Shown: positions 43,637 through 53,204 of the stretch, piece by piece | Numbering within the stretch: the stretch's first letter is position 1 | Layout of the letters: every line of letters begins with the position of its first letter | From: Paenibacillus swuensis | GTDB lineage: Bacteria; Bacillota; Bacilli; Paenibacillales; DY6 | Assembly (NCBI RefSeq): GCF_001644605.1 | Contig: NZ_CP011388.1 | Span: 830,501-894,500, forward strand | Length of the DNA stretch: 64,000 bases | Reading direction: 5' to 3' | The notes under the pieces: generated by a model | The model's input: the letters and a program-made list of their open reading frames with translations, nothing else | Database searches by the model: none | Told to the model about the DNA's origin: nothing | Translations under genes and position numbers: made by a program

Positions 43637-44149
43637 GTGGGAATTCTAGGCGGTAATCCGAAAGATGAGCCAATGCACTTCGGTGAAGTATCCAGTGTAT
43701 GGACGGCTTCCACAACAGCTAAAGGCGCGATTTCTTTTTATCAGGCGTATTTAAACCATGCCGGGGATAAGGATCTAAAGAAATTAATTGAGAACTACAT
43801 TGATCAAGCTAAACAAGAAGTTAAAGAACTGGATGAGGTACTGAATGCGAATGGGATCGCACCTGCTCCAATCATGGGTGAACGACCACCAGCTAACCTT
43901 GAAGATATACCTGTAGGTGCCCGGTTAGCCGATCAGGAAATCGCCGCAGCGATATCCGCGGACACAGCCGCAAGTGTTGTTGCGAGCACGCAAGCCATGG
44001 TAATGTGTATTCGTGAAGATATAGCAGCAATGTTTGCAAAGCAGGCTGCCGCCAAAACCGCACTTGGTGCTAAAACGCTCAGATTACTTAAGGATAAAGG
44101 TTGGCTGGTACCGCCTCCGTTACTTATCAAGAGACCCGAAGAGGCTTAG
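43637..44149 (+). CDS. DUF3231-family protein
   Basis: The product has about 170 residues beginning at a GTG (VGILGGNPKDEPMHFGEV) preceded by AAGGGGG. It is mostly helical, with a four-helix (ferritin-like or coat-F-like) pattern as in the DUF3231 family, two copies of which make the longer members. This short member has one copy plus SAIDTAASVVASTQAMVMCI-type helices. Spore-coat-like and stress roles are proposed for relatives; none is proven. It is a single gene converging on the acetyltransferase gene. Confidence 0.75.
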   Translation: MGILGGNPKDEPMHFGEVSSVWTASTTAKGAISFYQAYLNHAGDKDLKKLIENYIDQAKQEVKELDEVLNANGIAPAPIMGERPPANLEDIPVGARLADQEIAAAISADTAASVVASTQAMVMCIREDIAAMFAKQAAAKTALGAKTLRLLKDKGWLVPPPLLIKRPEEA

Positions 44150-44264
44150 TTTAATTGCAAAAAATGCAGCAAGTTGGCCCTAAATCAGGATTCACAAAGG
44201 AGTAAGAAGGGGCGATTAGCCCCCGACAACTCTTTTCACCAATCATTAGATAAGAGAATGTGAT

Positions 44265-45421
44265 TTAAGTTTCCATAACGAATGATTTAAGGCACTTTTC
44301 GCAAATACATACTTTGCCATTCTGATCCGGCGGCACCTGTTCCATCAATTCCTCAGGAAACTTCTCGCGCATGCACCAGCAGCTTTCGGCCCCTGACTCA
44401 ACCTCGCACTTATTATCTTGGGAGCACAGAGGACAAATTCTTGCTTCCGGCAACACGGACGCCACCTTCGCCACGACACGGTAGGATCCCCTCAGCGGTT
44501 CATACCCCAATTTGCGGTTAATAGCCAACATCGGCTTGTTCAGAGAATCATTGTCGGTACGGATGTAGGCAGCACTGTGCTCCTTTGCAGTCTCAATGGC
44601 CTTCACCTTCAATGCCATGGCAATGCCCCGGTTCCGGTAATCCGATCCACGCATGTATATTCGTTGTAGATGCCTTTCGTTTGCATGTTTAAAGCCAGAT
44701 TGGCCATCCCGACATAACGATCTCCGTCCGCCGCGATCAACACCCGTTCCGGTGCGAATCCGTCACACTTCAAGTACCACTTACACCACTCTGCGAAATC
44801 CGGCGCGCTCCCCATAAATCCGGGAATATCCTTCATCGTCTCCGCACTTAACTGATATAACTTGCGCTCGCTCTCTTCGCCGAGTTCATCCGCCAGCGTC
44901 AACCACCGAATGCCAGGAATTTCATCTACAGCCGAAATAGGAGTAACGGGTTCGCTAACATCCAGATTCAACACCGATTGAAACATATGTCTCTCCACGG
45001 CAAAACCCCGCTTCTCCGCAAACCGCAGCGCGTCCGCATCGTCATCCCACACCTCGGCAAGCAGCGAATCGGCCCCAACCGAATTAGCCCACTTCACCAC
45101 ATGCGTAAGTAGAAGTTGCCCCACACCCTTCTGCCGGACAGCACGATCCACCACCACAGTATTGTTCAGATAACCCGGCTCCGTCCACGGGGCTCGCCAA
45201 GACCGCGCAAACCCTACCAACATTCCGTTCTCATCCACAGCCACCTGGCGCTCCCGGTCGTAGCCGACTAAGAGCCCTTCGTCATTAAGCCAAGTGTGGC
45301 CCACTTCATAAAGCTTCTGATCTTCCTCCAGCAATCTCTCTGCGGTGGTGGGCTCAGACCAGATCTGGTTCAGCAGCCCCGCGATTTCTTCATAATCCCC
45401 AGGCAGTTGCAATGCGCGCAA
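44265..45421 (-). pseudogene. GNAT acetyltransferase fused to a cysteine-rich CWC domain, interrupted by a frameshift
   Basis: The first part (to 44609) has two GNAT domains: one with RAVRQKGVGQLLLTHV, a second that breaks off at NEYTCVDRITGTG. In the next frame the sequence continues as YRNRGIAMALKVKAIETAK, LGYEPLRGSYRV and a CWC domain (ICPLCSQDNKC, CWCMREKFPEEL, CICEKCL) to 44265. Adding one G to CGG at about 44642-44644 joins them as TCVDRDYRNRGIAMALK. The intact product would have about 386 residues. The only in-frame start is TTG at 45421; a GTG with a good site slightly upstream is out of frame. Real mutation or sequence error cannot be told apart. Confidence 0.8.
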
Positions 45422-45522
45422 TCGGAATTTGATAAACCTTCACCTCATTATCTTAGTTTTTAATATCTCAATAACTCAATTGTGTCGTATATACAGCGTT
45501 CAGCGTTAAGGATATTTTGGAC

Positions 45523-45549
45523 TAAAAAAAACAGCCCCGAAGGACCGCT
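45523..45549 (-). terminator. Probable terminator after the gene at 45550-45849
   Basis: On the minus strand AGCGGTCC, a TTCG loop and GGGGCT form a bulged stem followed by TTTTTTTT. The stem touches the stop codon of the gene it follows. Confidence 0.5.
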
Positions 45550-45849
45550 CTAAAACTCCCCGATATCATGCTGTCCCACAATTAAAGTAATCGGCTCCAA
45601 ATACGCGCGCGTGATGACCGGATTCTCCATGATGTCAATTTCGATGTCCGAGATCTTGAAGCGTCTTTTCTCATTCCCCCGGCGGTCTTCCACCACTTCA
45701 AACTGCTTCAATCCCAGTGTCGGGACGATAACCGAGCAACCGATGGAGAAGTTCGGCGTATCCAGGCTGCCGTGTACGTAAAGTGTTTCTGTAATCGGTT
45801 CGTTGTTCATATCGACAATCTTGACTTGCTGACAGATGCTGTAATTCAA
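45550..45849 (-). CDS. Protein of unknown function
   Basis: The 99-residue protein begins at TTG with GGGTGG 7 bases upstream. It is soluble, beta-rich (ETLYVHGSLDTPNFSIGCSVIVP), ends acidic (QHDIGEF) and has no signal peptide. I do not recognise the family. It stands alone with a probable terminator. Confidence 0.55.
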   Translation of the reverse strand: MNYSICQQVKIVDMNNEPITETLYVHGSLDTPNFSIGCSVIVPTLGLKQFEVVEDRRGNEKRRFKISDIEIDIMENPVITRAYLEPITLIVGQHDIGEF

Positions 45850-45960
45850 TTGCGATCCACCCTTTGCGACATAGTATACTTAATGGTTATATCGGCTGAT
45901 TCGGTTGAGTTGTAAAGGGAAGATTAAATAGTGAAACGCTACTTAGCAACCTTCGCAACA

Positions 45961-45988
45961 TAAAAAGGCCGGGATTTCTCCCGACCTT
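45961..45988 (-). terminator. Terminator of the copper-amine-oxidase-N-domain gene
   Basis: AAGGCCGGGA (45965-45974) pairs with TCCCGACCTT (45979-45988), one mismatch, followed on the minus strand by TTTTTA. Confidence 0.8.
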
Positions 45989-46012
45989 CGCGCTTTACCG
46001 CCTAAATGATTT

Positions 46013-46858
46013 TTACTTTTTGTCCAAAATAATTACGCTTTGCGCTTCATGATCCCAAGTTACATTGGAGTTCAGCCCTTCGCTAACGAAACGAATCGGT
46101 ACAACGATACGGGATTTCACCGCTTGCGCAGGCACATCCAGCATGACTTTCTTGCCGTTGATATACGCTACTTTGCCGTTTACGGTCAGTTTCAACTTAA
46201 CCGTGCCTTTGAACACCAGAATCGTGTTGTCTTTGCTGTTCCAGATCACTTTCGCGTCCAATGCTTCCGCAATGGCACGGAAAGGAACAAGCACTTTACC
46301 GTTCTTAGCCATCGGCGTTGTGTCGAACTTAGGCTCCAGCCCGTTCACATAAGCGCGAATCGCGGCTTTGCCAAGCTTCTTGTTCAGCTGAGCCAGCTTC
46401 TTGTAAGCTTTCATATCGCCCGGGTTTGCTTGCAAAGCTTCTTTCTGCAAATCAATCGCGATTTCCAGTTTACCGCTTGTTTCGTATTTTGCTGCTGCTT
46501 CAGCCAACACTTTGTCTGCATCGATATCGTACTTCGTTTTTAGAAGTTCGGCGATGATGGCGCCGGCAGGTTTATTTTGCACATTGACGTAGGCTTTAAG
46601 CAGGCCCTTGTATCCCTTGCCGTACGTGTTGTATGTAACGGAGGTCACTGTATCATACACGTTTCCGTCTACAGTTACTTTCACTACTTTGTCGGGTTTC
46701 ACTTTTACATGATCGTTATCATTCGTTTTTACAACGACCTTTAATTCTTCTTTCTTTACATCCTTCTTTTCCACCGGTGCTCCCAGTGCGGATGTAGCGA
46801 ACACGCTCATCGCCAAAACAGCTGCACTTAAGGTAATCCATGTCTTTTTCATCATCAT
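46013..46858 (-). CDS. Secreted protein with copper amine oxidase N-terminal (stalk) domain
   Basis: The 281-residue protein has a signal peptide ending TSALGA and a Lys/Val-rich region. The C-terminal domain has the Cu_amine_oxidN1 pattern: KVLVPFRAIAEALDAKVIWNSKDNTI, VYINGKKVMLDVPAQAVKSRIVVPIRFVSEGL in part, and WDHEAQSVII. The central part (about 120-165) is helical and TPR-like. Proteins of this kind are abundant at the surface of Paenibacillaceae; the domain is thought to be structural and lacks the oxidase active site. GGGAGG precedes the ATG; MMMKK has three possible ATGs. Confidence 0.88.
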   Translation of the reverse strand: MMMKKTWITLSAAVLAMSVFATSALGAPVEKKDVKKEELKVVVKTNDNDHVKVKPDKVVKVTVDGNVYDTVTSVTYNTYGKGYKGLLKAYVNVQNKPAGAIIAELLKTKYDIDADKVLAEAAAKYETSGKLEIAIDLQKEALQANPGDMKAYKKLAQLNKKLGKAAIRAYVNGLEPKFDTTPMAKNGKVLVPFRAIAEALDAKVIWNSKDNTILVFKGTVKLKLTVNGKVAYINGKKVMLDVPAQAVKSRIVVPIRFVSEGLNSNVTWDHEAQSVIILDKK

Positions 46859-47043
46859 AATTCCTCCCAGTAATTGGTCAACAACTTGTCCTCATAGTGT
46901 TCGGAGGCTCCAGTTATTTCATGGGGGCATGGATTAAATTAAATTGCGCTGCCGCCAAAAATAGACCTTAAGTCACAATAAACGCAATCCATAATCTTCC
47001 TTTGTACTTATATCTAGTCAACTAGAATCATGTTATCTTTATT

Positions 47044-47071
47044 TTGATACAAAATGTATCAATTATATTAT
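47044..47071 (+). promoter_or_regulatory. Palindrome-covered promoter of the 47-52 kb secreted protein pair
   Basis: TTGATAC (47044-47050) and GTATCAA (47056-47062) form a perfect inverted repeat. TTGATA as -35 and TATTAT (47066-47071) as -10 have a 16-base spacer, so the repeat covers the promoter. A second small palindrome, TCTAGTCAACTAGA, lies about 20-30 bases further upstream. Confidence 0.45.
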
Positions 47072-47092
47072 ACAGGAGGTTGGGGTTTACTT

Positions 47093-50000
47093 ATGTCCGT
47101 AATCTATGGATTAGCGCAAGAGACTAGAAATTGGAAGTACATAATTAGTAAAATTATTCTGTTCGTCTTGATGTTTTCACTCCTGCCGATCTCTCCTGCC
47201 TTGGCCGATGGGAAGCGTATCACAATTAAGCCTGATGCCAAGTTTGATTGGGATTTGGACCAGATTATCTTCAGTGTTGAGATTAACTCCAGTGAGCCCA
47301 TTGTCTCTGTTAACGCCCATACAAGTCATAACAAACAAACGATAACATTAGCCTATAACAAAGGAACTGCACGTTGGGAAGGCGTTTCTTCAATTGCGAA
47401 GACCATTCCTGGCGATTATAAGTTAACCGTTAAAGCAAAGGACTGGACCGGAGCGAGCGAAACGCACACCAAAGCATATACGGTCAAACCCGCGAAAACC
47501 ATGCTGATCCAATCCCCGGTTGCTCATCAACTTGTAACTTCCAATGTTTATGTTGATGCGGATGCCAGATCGTCTTCTGACCTAGCCTTAAACTTAAGAG
47601 ATTACTACGGCTCAACCTTAACAATGGCTTACAGTCAACAGGGAAGAATACAACGCGATGTTCCGTTAAATATGGATCCGGGCAGATATAATTTGACTAT
47701 CGGTCCCAAGGATGGCCCATACACAGATCAAAGGATATTTCCCGTTTATTATGAACCCAGCAAACGGCTCAATACGATACATAGCGTACCCGGACAGATA
47801 CTAGACTATGACGGACAAAGAATTCTTTACTTGGCTAATCATAAAGAGCTCTGGATTAAGTATGTTAAGGGCGGGAAATTGGAGCGAATTGTAAAGCACC
47901 AGAAAATACATAGTGCATTCTTAACTCCCGCTGGCTGTATTTATCGCATTGGGCTGTATGAGGAGTTCATGTACTATGAATGGGCGAACGGAGAATCCGC
48001 CCCCCTCTCTTATTCTCCGGAAGTGAAAGGCAACTATTTAATGTACAACGATGAAGGTACCCTATACCTGCGTGACCTGGTAAAAGGTAGTGTTACAGAA
48101 GTAGATTCGAATGTTAGGCAAGCTTTTCTGGGGCCGCAAGGCGAACTTATTTATCATCTGGATCACAATAAAGGGTATCAATTAGTTGTCTACAAGGATG
48201 GTATTAAGACCTATCTGTTTAAAGGATACGACATCAAAAGTTTCATCATTGAAGGCAACCACGCTTTAATTAACAGCGACACTGAGCTCATCCATATGGA
48301 TCTTTCCAAACAACCATGGGAGAAGAATGTATTAATGGACGATTATCATAAGGCTCAAGAACCCCACACAGACTACGAGCTCAAGAACGGATGGATTTCT
48401 TACATTCAGAAATTGCCTATAGATGCATCATATTGGAATACAACAGATAAGTTATATGTTCAGCATGCCTCCGGGGAAAGAAGAGAGGTATCGCTCAACG
48501 ACCATAACAAATCCATCATAGGACTAAGCCCTTGGGGCGAAGTGATGTATGAGGAGGGTAAGTACACCTATACTTCCTCTTTCCAAAGCTCATCACCAGC
48601 CGTACAATCCACGCTTAAAGGAACCGTTAGATATATCAACTCTAAACCATATATGATGATCGGCAACGCAATAACCGAGGTACTGCCAGCTCCCGCAAGT
48701 CAGATGAAAGGAATCAATTTCTCTGACAATGTGCTCAAATTGGATTATACGGGTACCGTCAAGGAAGGTCCGGGGATACAAAGCATTCGGTTAATTTCTA
48801 CGCTAGCGGACGAAACCATAGCCCTGAATCCGACTCTGGCGAACAATATGTTAACGATTGAGTTCTCGAAGCCGCCGATGTTTTGGGGGCAGTATAAAAT
48901 TCACATCCCGCATGATGCTGTAGTCGACCCTCAGGACAGACCTGTAATGATTTATGATGTGACCCATTATTTCGATAATCAATCGATGCAGATCTCCTAT
49001 AAGAACAAGATTTCAGTTCGTGATCTCACTTATAAACATCCTGCGCTTGATCATGCCTCCGTCACAGTTCGCCGTATCACAACATCCGGCGAAGTAACGG
49101 AAGCACAAGCTTATACTTCTGTGAATGGCACGGCATCTTTTTGGTTCTTGAATGGCGGTACATTCCAAATCACCGCTCAAGCTGACGGATACTTGACGCA
49201 GTCCAAGGAAATAGAAATGTCTGATCCAAAAATAGCTCAAGAAATTATATTCGATATGATACAAGGCCAGGATCCATTACCGGATCGCGAACAACCTCAA
49301 TGGGATTCGGGCGCAGCGTTAACATCAAGCGACATCAAGCCGAATGCCGTCACGCTGGCATGGCCTGAAGCGAAGGATAACGATAAAATAAGTGTTTATC
49401 GCCTGACTTATGACGGCGGGGAGCCTTTTACGGTAACCGGTAATGTATATACATTTCATGGTTTAAAACCGGACACCAAATATCGGTTTAGTGTTGAAGC
49501 CGGCGATCCTGGCGGAAACTGGAGCCAACCTCTTGAAACTGAAGCTGTCACGGAAGTACTGCTTCAACCTTTAACCTTGTCAAGCAACAAATCCGCAATC
49601 ATGATTGGCGAAAAAGCGACTCTCAGCATAGACTCCATGCCCGTACGCGACATGCAGGCTTATGACCTCCTGATAGGTTGGGATCCTAGAACGCTGCTTA
49701 TGGATTGGGAGCATATTGCCCCAGGGCCCTCAACCCCGCCGTATCGAATTCAGAAACGAAAGCTCGGTGACGGTTTGATACGTTTAATCGGTGCAAAATC
49801 AGGAACCTCAACGATTACGGATGTGACGCAGATCCACAAACTGGCTATGGTAGGTTTCATGGGTAAGATGAGCGGCAGCACACAAGTAATCCTTAAAGCG
49901 GGAAGCAAGTTTGCGGATCGCCGAGGTCATATCACTACGCTAAAAACAGATCAAATCATAACCCTTCATATTATTCAATTGGATCTGAACGGGGATGGCT

Positions 50001-50134
50001 TGGTCGGCTTGGAGGATCTTGCCATTCTCTCAGCTGCTGTAGGCGTTCCTGAAGCGTACGAAGTTCGGATGGACTTGAATATGGACGGTGCCGTGACAGA
50101 TGAGGATGTAGACATCCTGCTATCTAAGTTATAA
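47093..50134 (+). CDS. Large secreted protein with propeller-like region, FN3, cohesin-like and dockerin-like modules
   Basis: From ATG 47093 (GGGG 7 bases and AGGAGG 13 bases upstream) the product has about 1013 residues. A signal ends SPALADG; an Ig-like domain follows (about 40-140). A region with repeated short beta segments (IHSVPGQILDYDGQRILYLAN and further blades) suggests a propeller to about 550. Then come a carboxypeptidase-regulatory-like domain, a fibronectin III module (TLAWPEAKDNDKISVYRLTY), and a cohesin-like module (LTLSSNKSAIMIGEKATLSI). At the end are two EF-hand-like dockerin loops (DLNGDGLVGLED, DLNMDGAVTDED). It is first of a tandem pair, 15 bases before its paralog. Function unknown; binding or assembly at the cell surface is likely. 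Confidence 0.8.
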   Translation: MSVIYGLAQETRNWKYIISKIILFVLMFSLLPISPALADGKRITIKPDAKFDWDLDQIIFSVEINSSEPIVSVNAHTSHNKQTITLAYNKGTARWEGVSSIAKTIPGDYKLTVKAKDWTGASETHTKAYTVKPAKTMLIQSPVAHQLVTSNVYVDADARSSSDLALNLRDYYGSTLTMAYSQQGRIQRDVPLNMDPGRYNLTIGPKDGPYTDQRIFPVYYEPSKRLNTIHSVPGQILDYDGQRILYLANHKELWIKYVKGGKLERIVKHQKIHSAFLTPAGCIYRIGLYEEFMYYEWANGESAPLSYSPEVKGNYLMYNDEGTLYLRDLVKGSVTEVDSNVRQAFLGPQGELIYHLDHNKGYQLVVYKDGIKTYLFKGYDIKSFIIEGNHALINSDTELIHMDLSKQPWEKNVLMDDYHKAQEPHTDYELKNGWISYIQKLPIDASYWNTTDKLYVQHASGERREVSLNDHNKSIIGLSPWGEVMYEEGKYTYTSSFQSSSPAVQSTLKGTVRYINSKPYMMIGNAITEVLPAPASQMKGINFSDNVLKLDYTGTVKEGPGIQSIRLISTLADETIALNPTLANNMLTIEFSKPPMFWGQYKIHIPHDAVVDPQDRPVMIYDVTHYFDNQSMQISYKNKISVRDLTYKHPALDHASVTVRRITTSGEVTEAQAYTSVNGTASFWFLNGGTFQITAQADGYLTQSKEIEMSDPKIAQEIIFDMIQGQDPLPDREQPQWDSGAALTSSDIKPNAVTLAWPEAKDNDKISVYRLTYDGGEPFTVTGNVYTFHGLKPDTKYRFSVEAGDPGGNWSQPLETEAVTEVLLQPLTLSSNKSAIMIGEKATLSIDSMPVRDMQAYDLLIGWDPRTLLMDWEHIAPGPSTPPYRIQKRKLGDGLIRLIGAKSGTSTITDVTQIHKLAMVGFMGKMSGSTQVILKAGSKFADRRGHITTLKTDQIITLHIIQLDLNGDGLVGLEDLAILSAAVGVPEAYEVRMDLNMDGAVTDEDVDILLSKL

Positions 50135-50149
50135 GAAAGGGGTTATACC

Positions 50150-52357
50150 ATGCAGGTAAAGAAGAACATGAACAGATGGTTCGTGCTAATGATCGCGCTT
50201 TTCGTGATACCTCTTTTGTTAGGTGCCGAAGCGCCTGCCAATACTGCTCAGATTAAATTGGAAGTAAAAAATGACTATGAAACGAATGAAATCGTAATTC
50301 GCGCCAAAGTTACTTCATCGCTTTCTATACTGACCGTTAAAGCCAGCTTTAACGATACAGAAAAGGACTTAGTATATCGGCCTTCAATTCAACAATGGGA
50401 GCTATGGAGCTCCCTGGCCGTTCTGAAACCCGGGATCCAGCCTATTGTTATTAAGGCAACAGACGCCTCCGGGAATACACATACCTATACAGGGAGTTAT
50501 ACAGTGCCTACGCATACGGTACAACTCAAATCCCCTGTAGCGCATCAGTTCTTCAATAAATCCGTTACTGCGGATGTTTATACCCAGCCTGAAGTCGGTC
50601 TCTTCCTTGAGGATCATTATGGTGTGAATCAACCAGGAGAACCTTATAGAATCTTGCCGATAGCCACCGGGGGAAGCTATATTCGGGAAGAGATTCCACT
50701 GCGATCTGAACGAGTGGATACTTCTTTATATGATAAAGAAGTGTTCAGACCCTGGAACCAAAGTCCGGTAAATTTAATTTTCCAGGCCATGCATCAATAC
50801 AAATCCGGTCCGCTCGGCCGCAGGGATGTACCGGTTTATGTGGATACTTCCCATCGACTACAAATCCTGCATAGTGTACCGGGAAAGATATTGGATTATG
50901 ATCAATCCAGAGTATTATACATTACAAATAAAAAACAGCTGTATCTTAAATATCTTACAACCGGTGAAACCAAACACGTTGCAGAGATGCGCTACATAAC
51001 CACGGCAACGTTAACACCGAAAGGGTGCATCTATAAAGTTGCTGATTCTGGTGTCCGGGCACCGGCATATGAATGGACGGAGGCCGGCACTACCCAGAAA
51101 TTAAGTTACATCCCTGAAATCAAAGGCGGTTACGCTTTGTACAAACAAGATGGTTTGTATAAGCTAAGGAATCTTACTACTTCCAAGGTCGAATGGACTA
51201 TACGAGGGGATGCCGTTGTTCAATTTTTTTATTATGGAAAGGTCGTGTATTGGCTTGATAACTACTTCTATTCCTTTCAAAACGGCCAGACCACACGACT
51301 ATTCGAGCAAGCGGGCGTCTTTAACTTCATCGCCACCTCCACCAACAAAATAGTGTATACCGTGAAGAATGCACAGACATTGGAGTATGAATTATATCAT
51401 TCCGATTATTATTACCGGAAGAAAAAGCTTGGCGCCATGGGGAACTACGAAGTTCCTAAACCTCATACCGATTATGAGTATAATGAAAATTGGATCGCTT
51501 ATAAACTACCTTCTCCAGGATTTTCTTATTCCTTGCCAAGAAACCTTCACGTCATAAACTCCGAAGGTCAATCGAAGCAAATTACTTTTCATAAGGAAGA
51601 AGTCGATACAGTCATTGAAGGAGTTAATTATTACGGAGATATTATATTTAGCGATAAAACCGGATCGAGCTATATTGCAAGCTATACCCGGCCCACACCT
51701 GTTCTGATCAGCAAGTCAGCGTCCATCATTAAATTCATGAATGATAAAATTTATTCGGCTATTGGAAACTCAATTATGGAAGTGAACCAAATACCTGACA
51801 GCACCTTGCTAAGTCATGAGTACAAAAATCATGTATTTACCTTAACTTACTCCGGCCCCGTCAAACAAGGGTCAGGAAGCCAAGGCATTCAGGTTCGGAT
51901 GGAACGTACCGGAGAGCAACTCAAGTTCAAAGCAGTCTGGGGAGGAAATGCTTTGCGCATTGAACTTCTCGAACCTATGTTAGGTGACGCCGAGATTGTA
52001 GTTCCGCATCATGCTACAAGTGACATGAAAGGGATACCGGCATCCAGTTACGATACCTACTGGAACTATGATCCATACGGCTATTCAGGCACGGTTCTTG
52101 GCTTAAGTTTGTATGATCCTCTATATGCATTCAGCGCTCTGAGCAATGTCAGCGTCAGCCTTTATCAAATCACTCCATTCGGTGAGAAGTTCATAGACCG
52201 TAAATTAACAACATCCCTAGGCGGTGTCCATTTCTTCGTGCAAGAGAAAGGGTATTATAAGTACCGAATTGAGAAAGAGGGTTACGTTGATATGGAAGAA
52301 GAAGTGTATATCGGCGTTGGTGAGCTATATAAGGCATTCAACCTTACAAGGGAATAA
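50150..52357 (+). CDS. Secreted paralog of the 47-kb protein, without FN3/cohesin/dockerin modules
   Basis: The 735-residue protein has a signal ending LLGAEAP, then the same N-terminal Ig-like domain and propeller-like region as its neighbour, with shared blocks SPVAHQF, HSVPGKILDYDQSRVLYITN, KGCIYKV, PHTDYEYN and a matching C-terminal regulatory-like domain (KYRIEKEGYVDMEEEVYIG). It stops where the FN3 module of the first protein begins. AAAGGGG precedes the ATG, 15 bases after the first gene, so they are co-transcribed and end at a strong terminator. The pair arose by tandem duplication with gain or loss of the last three modules. Function unknown. Confidence 0.8.
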   Translation: MQVKKNMNRWFVLMIALFVIPLLLGAEAPANTAQIKLEVKNDYETNEIVIRAKVTSSLSILTVKASFNDTEKDLVYRPSIQQWELWSSLAVLKPGIQPIVIKATDASGNTHTYTGSYTVPTHTVQLKSPVAHQFFNKSVTADVYTQPEVGLFLEDHYGVNQPGEPYRILPIATGGSYIREEIPLRSERVDTSLYDKEVFRPWNQSPVNLIFQAMHQYKSGPLGRRDVPVYVDTSHRLQILHSVPGKILDYDQSRVLYITNKKQLYLKYLTTGETKHVAEMRYITTATLTPKGCIYKVADSGVRAPAYEWTEAGTTQKLSYIPEIKGGYALYKQDGLYKLRNLTTSKVEWTIRGDAVVQFFYYGKVVYWLDNYFYSFQNGQTTRLFEQAGVFNFIATSTNKIVYTVKNAQTLEYELYHSDYYYRKKKLGAMGNYEVPKPHTDYEYNENWIAYKLPSPGFSYSLPRNLHVINSEGQSKQITFHKEEVDTVIEGVNYYGDIIFSDKTGSSYIASYTRPTPVLISKSASIIKFMNDKIYSAIGNSIMEVNQIPDSTLLSHEYKNHVFTLTYSGPVKQGSGSQGIQVRMERTGEQLKFKAVWGGNALRIELLEPMLGDAEIVVPHHATSDMKGIPASSYDTYWNYDPYGYSGTVLGLSLYDPLYAFSALSNVSVSLYQITPFGEKFIDRKLTTSLGGVHFFVQEKGYYKYRIEKEGYVDMEEEVYIGVGELYKAFNLTRE

Positions 52358-52377
52358 CAGGATGTCTAAAGGTGTAT

Positions 52378-52426
52378 AAATAAACCCAAGTGGATCAATG
52401 ATGAATTGAATCCACTTGGGTTTATT
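52378..52426 (+). terminator. Terminator of the secreted protein pair, bidirectional
   Basis: AAATAAACCCAAGTGGAT (52378-52395) pairs with ATCCACTTGGGTTTATT (52410-52426), a 17-bp perfect stem with T-rich flanks on both sides; it can also end the convergent NlpC/P60 gene. Confidence 0.9.
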
Positions 52427-52442
52427 GCTTTATTCATATGAT

Positions 52443-53204
52443 TTAAATTGCGCTTCCGCCAAAAATCATCCGATACTCCCAATGCTTCCCCTGAATGGAA
52501 TCCACACGAACACCGCCGGCTTCTTTGGAATACGTATGCATGACTTGTCCGTTACCAAGATAAATACCCACATGCGTGATCCGCTGCGCGGATTTATTAA
52601 TTCCTGCGTAGCTTGATGCTTTAGAACCTTTATAGGACATGAAGAAGACCAGATCTCCCCGCTTCAGTTGTCCCCACTGCCTCTTGTAACTTCCCCGTGC
52701 CTTGACATAGTCGCCCTGACCGCGAGAATCCGCCGGGAGCTTCAGGTTAAGACCGTCTTTGAACGCCTGACGAACGAAATCCGAGCAATCAAACGTTCTT
52801 GTAGTGTCGCGACTGGATCCGAATTCGTAAGGAGTGCCTAAGTATCGCTTTCCTGCGGAGATAACGGCCTCTACGCTGCGTGTCCCCCTCGCTCCCGTGC
52901 TTGTGTTCCCGACGGAGGCTTGTCCGCCTGTATAGTTCGTATATTGATCATTCGCTGAGATGTAGCCGACTTGTCCGGTTTGCACTTGAATCCGCAGCCA
53001 GTAATCATTCACTTTCTCCAGAATCACAATTTCTTCGCCGCTTTTCAGATAACGCATCACATGACTTGACGTGTCAGGCTCTGTACGGAAGCTGACGGAA
53101 GCTTCGACTTTCGCGGTTGTTGGTGCGGCTTGTACAGCCGTTAAAGGGATGGTTGAAAACGCTAAACTCGTTAGTAATGTCCAAACGGCCATCTTTTTTC
53201 TCAT
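52443..53204 (-). CDS. NlpC/P60 cell-wall endopeptidase with SH3 domain
   Basis: The 253-residue protein has a signal peptide ending AVQAAP, a bacterial SH3 domain (about 32-90, VSFRTEPDTSSHVMRYLKSGE), and a C-terminal NlpC/P60 domain. The catalytic Cys is in FDCSDFVRQAF and the His in ITHVGIYLGNGQVMH. It hydrolyses the gamma-D-Glu to diamino-acid bond in peptidoglycan stem peptides, as LytF/CwlS-type enzymes do. GGAGG precedes the ATG. It is a single gene; no riboswitch I could recognise lies in its leader of about 240 bases. Confidence 0.92.
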   Translation of the reverse strand: MRKKMAVWTLLTSLAFSTIPLTAVQAAPTTAKVEASVSFRTEPDTSSHVMRYLKSGEEIVILEKVNDYWLRIQVQTGQVGYISANDQYTNYTGGQASVGNTSTGARGTRSVEAVISAGKRYLGTPYEFGSSRDTTRTFDCSDFVRQAFKDGLNLKLPADSRGQGDYVKARGSYKRQWGQLKRGDLVFFMSYKGSKASSYAGINKSAQRITHVGIYLGNGQVMHTYSKEAGGVRVDSIQGKHWEYRMIFGGSAI

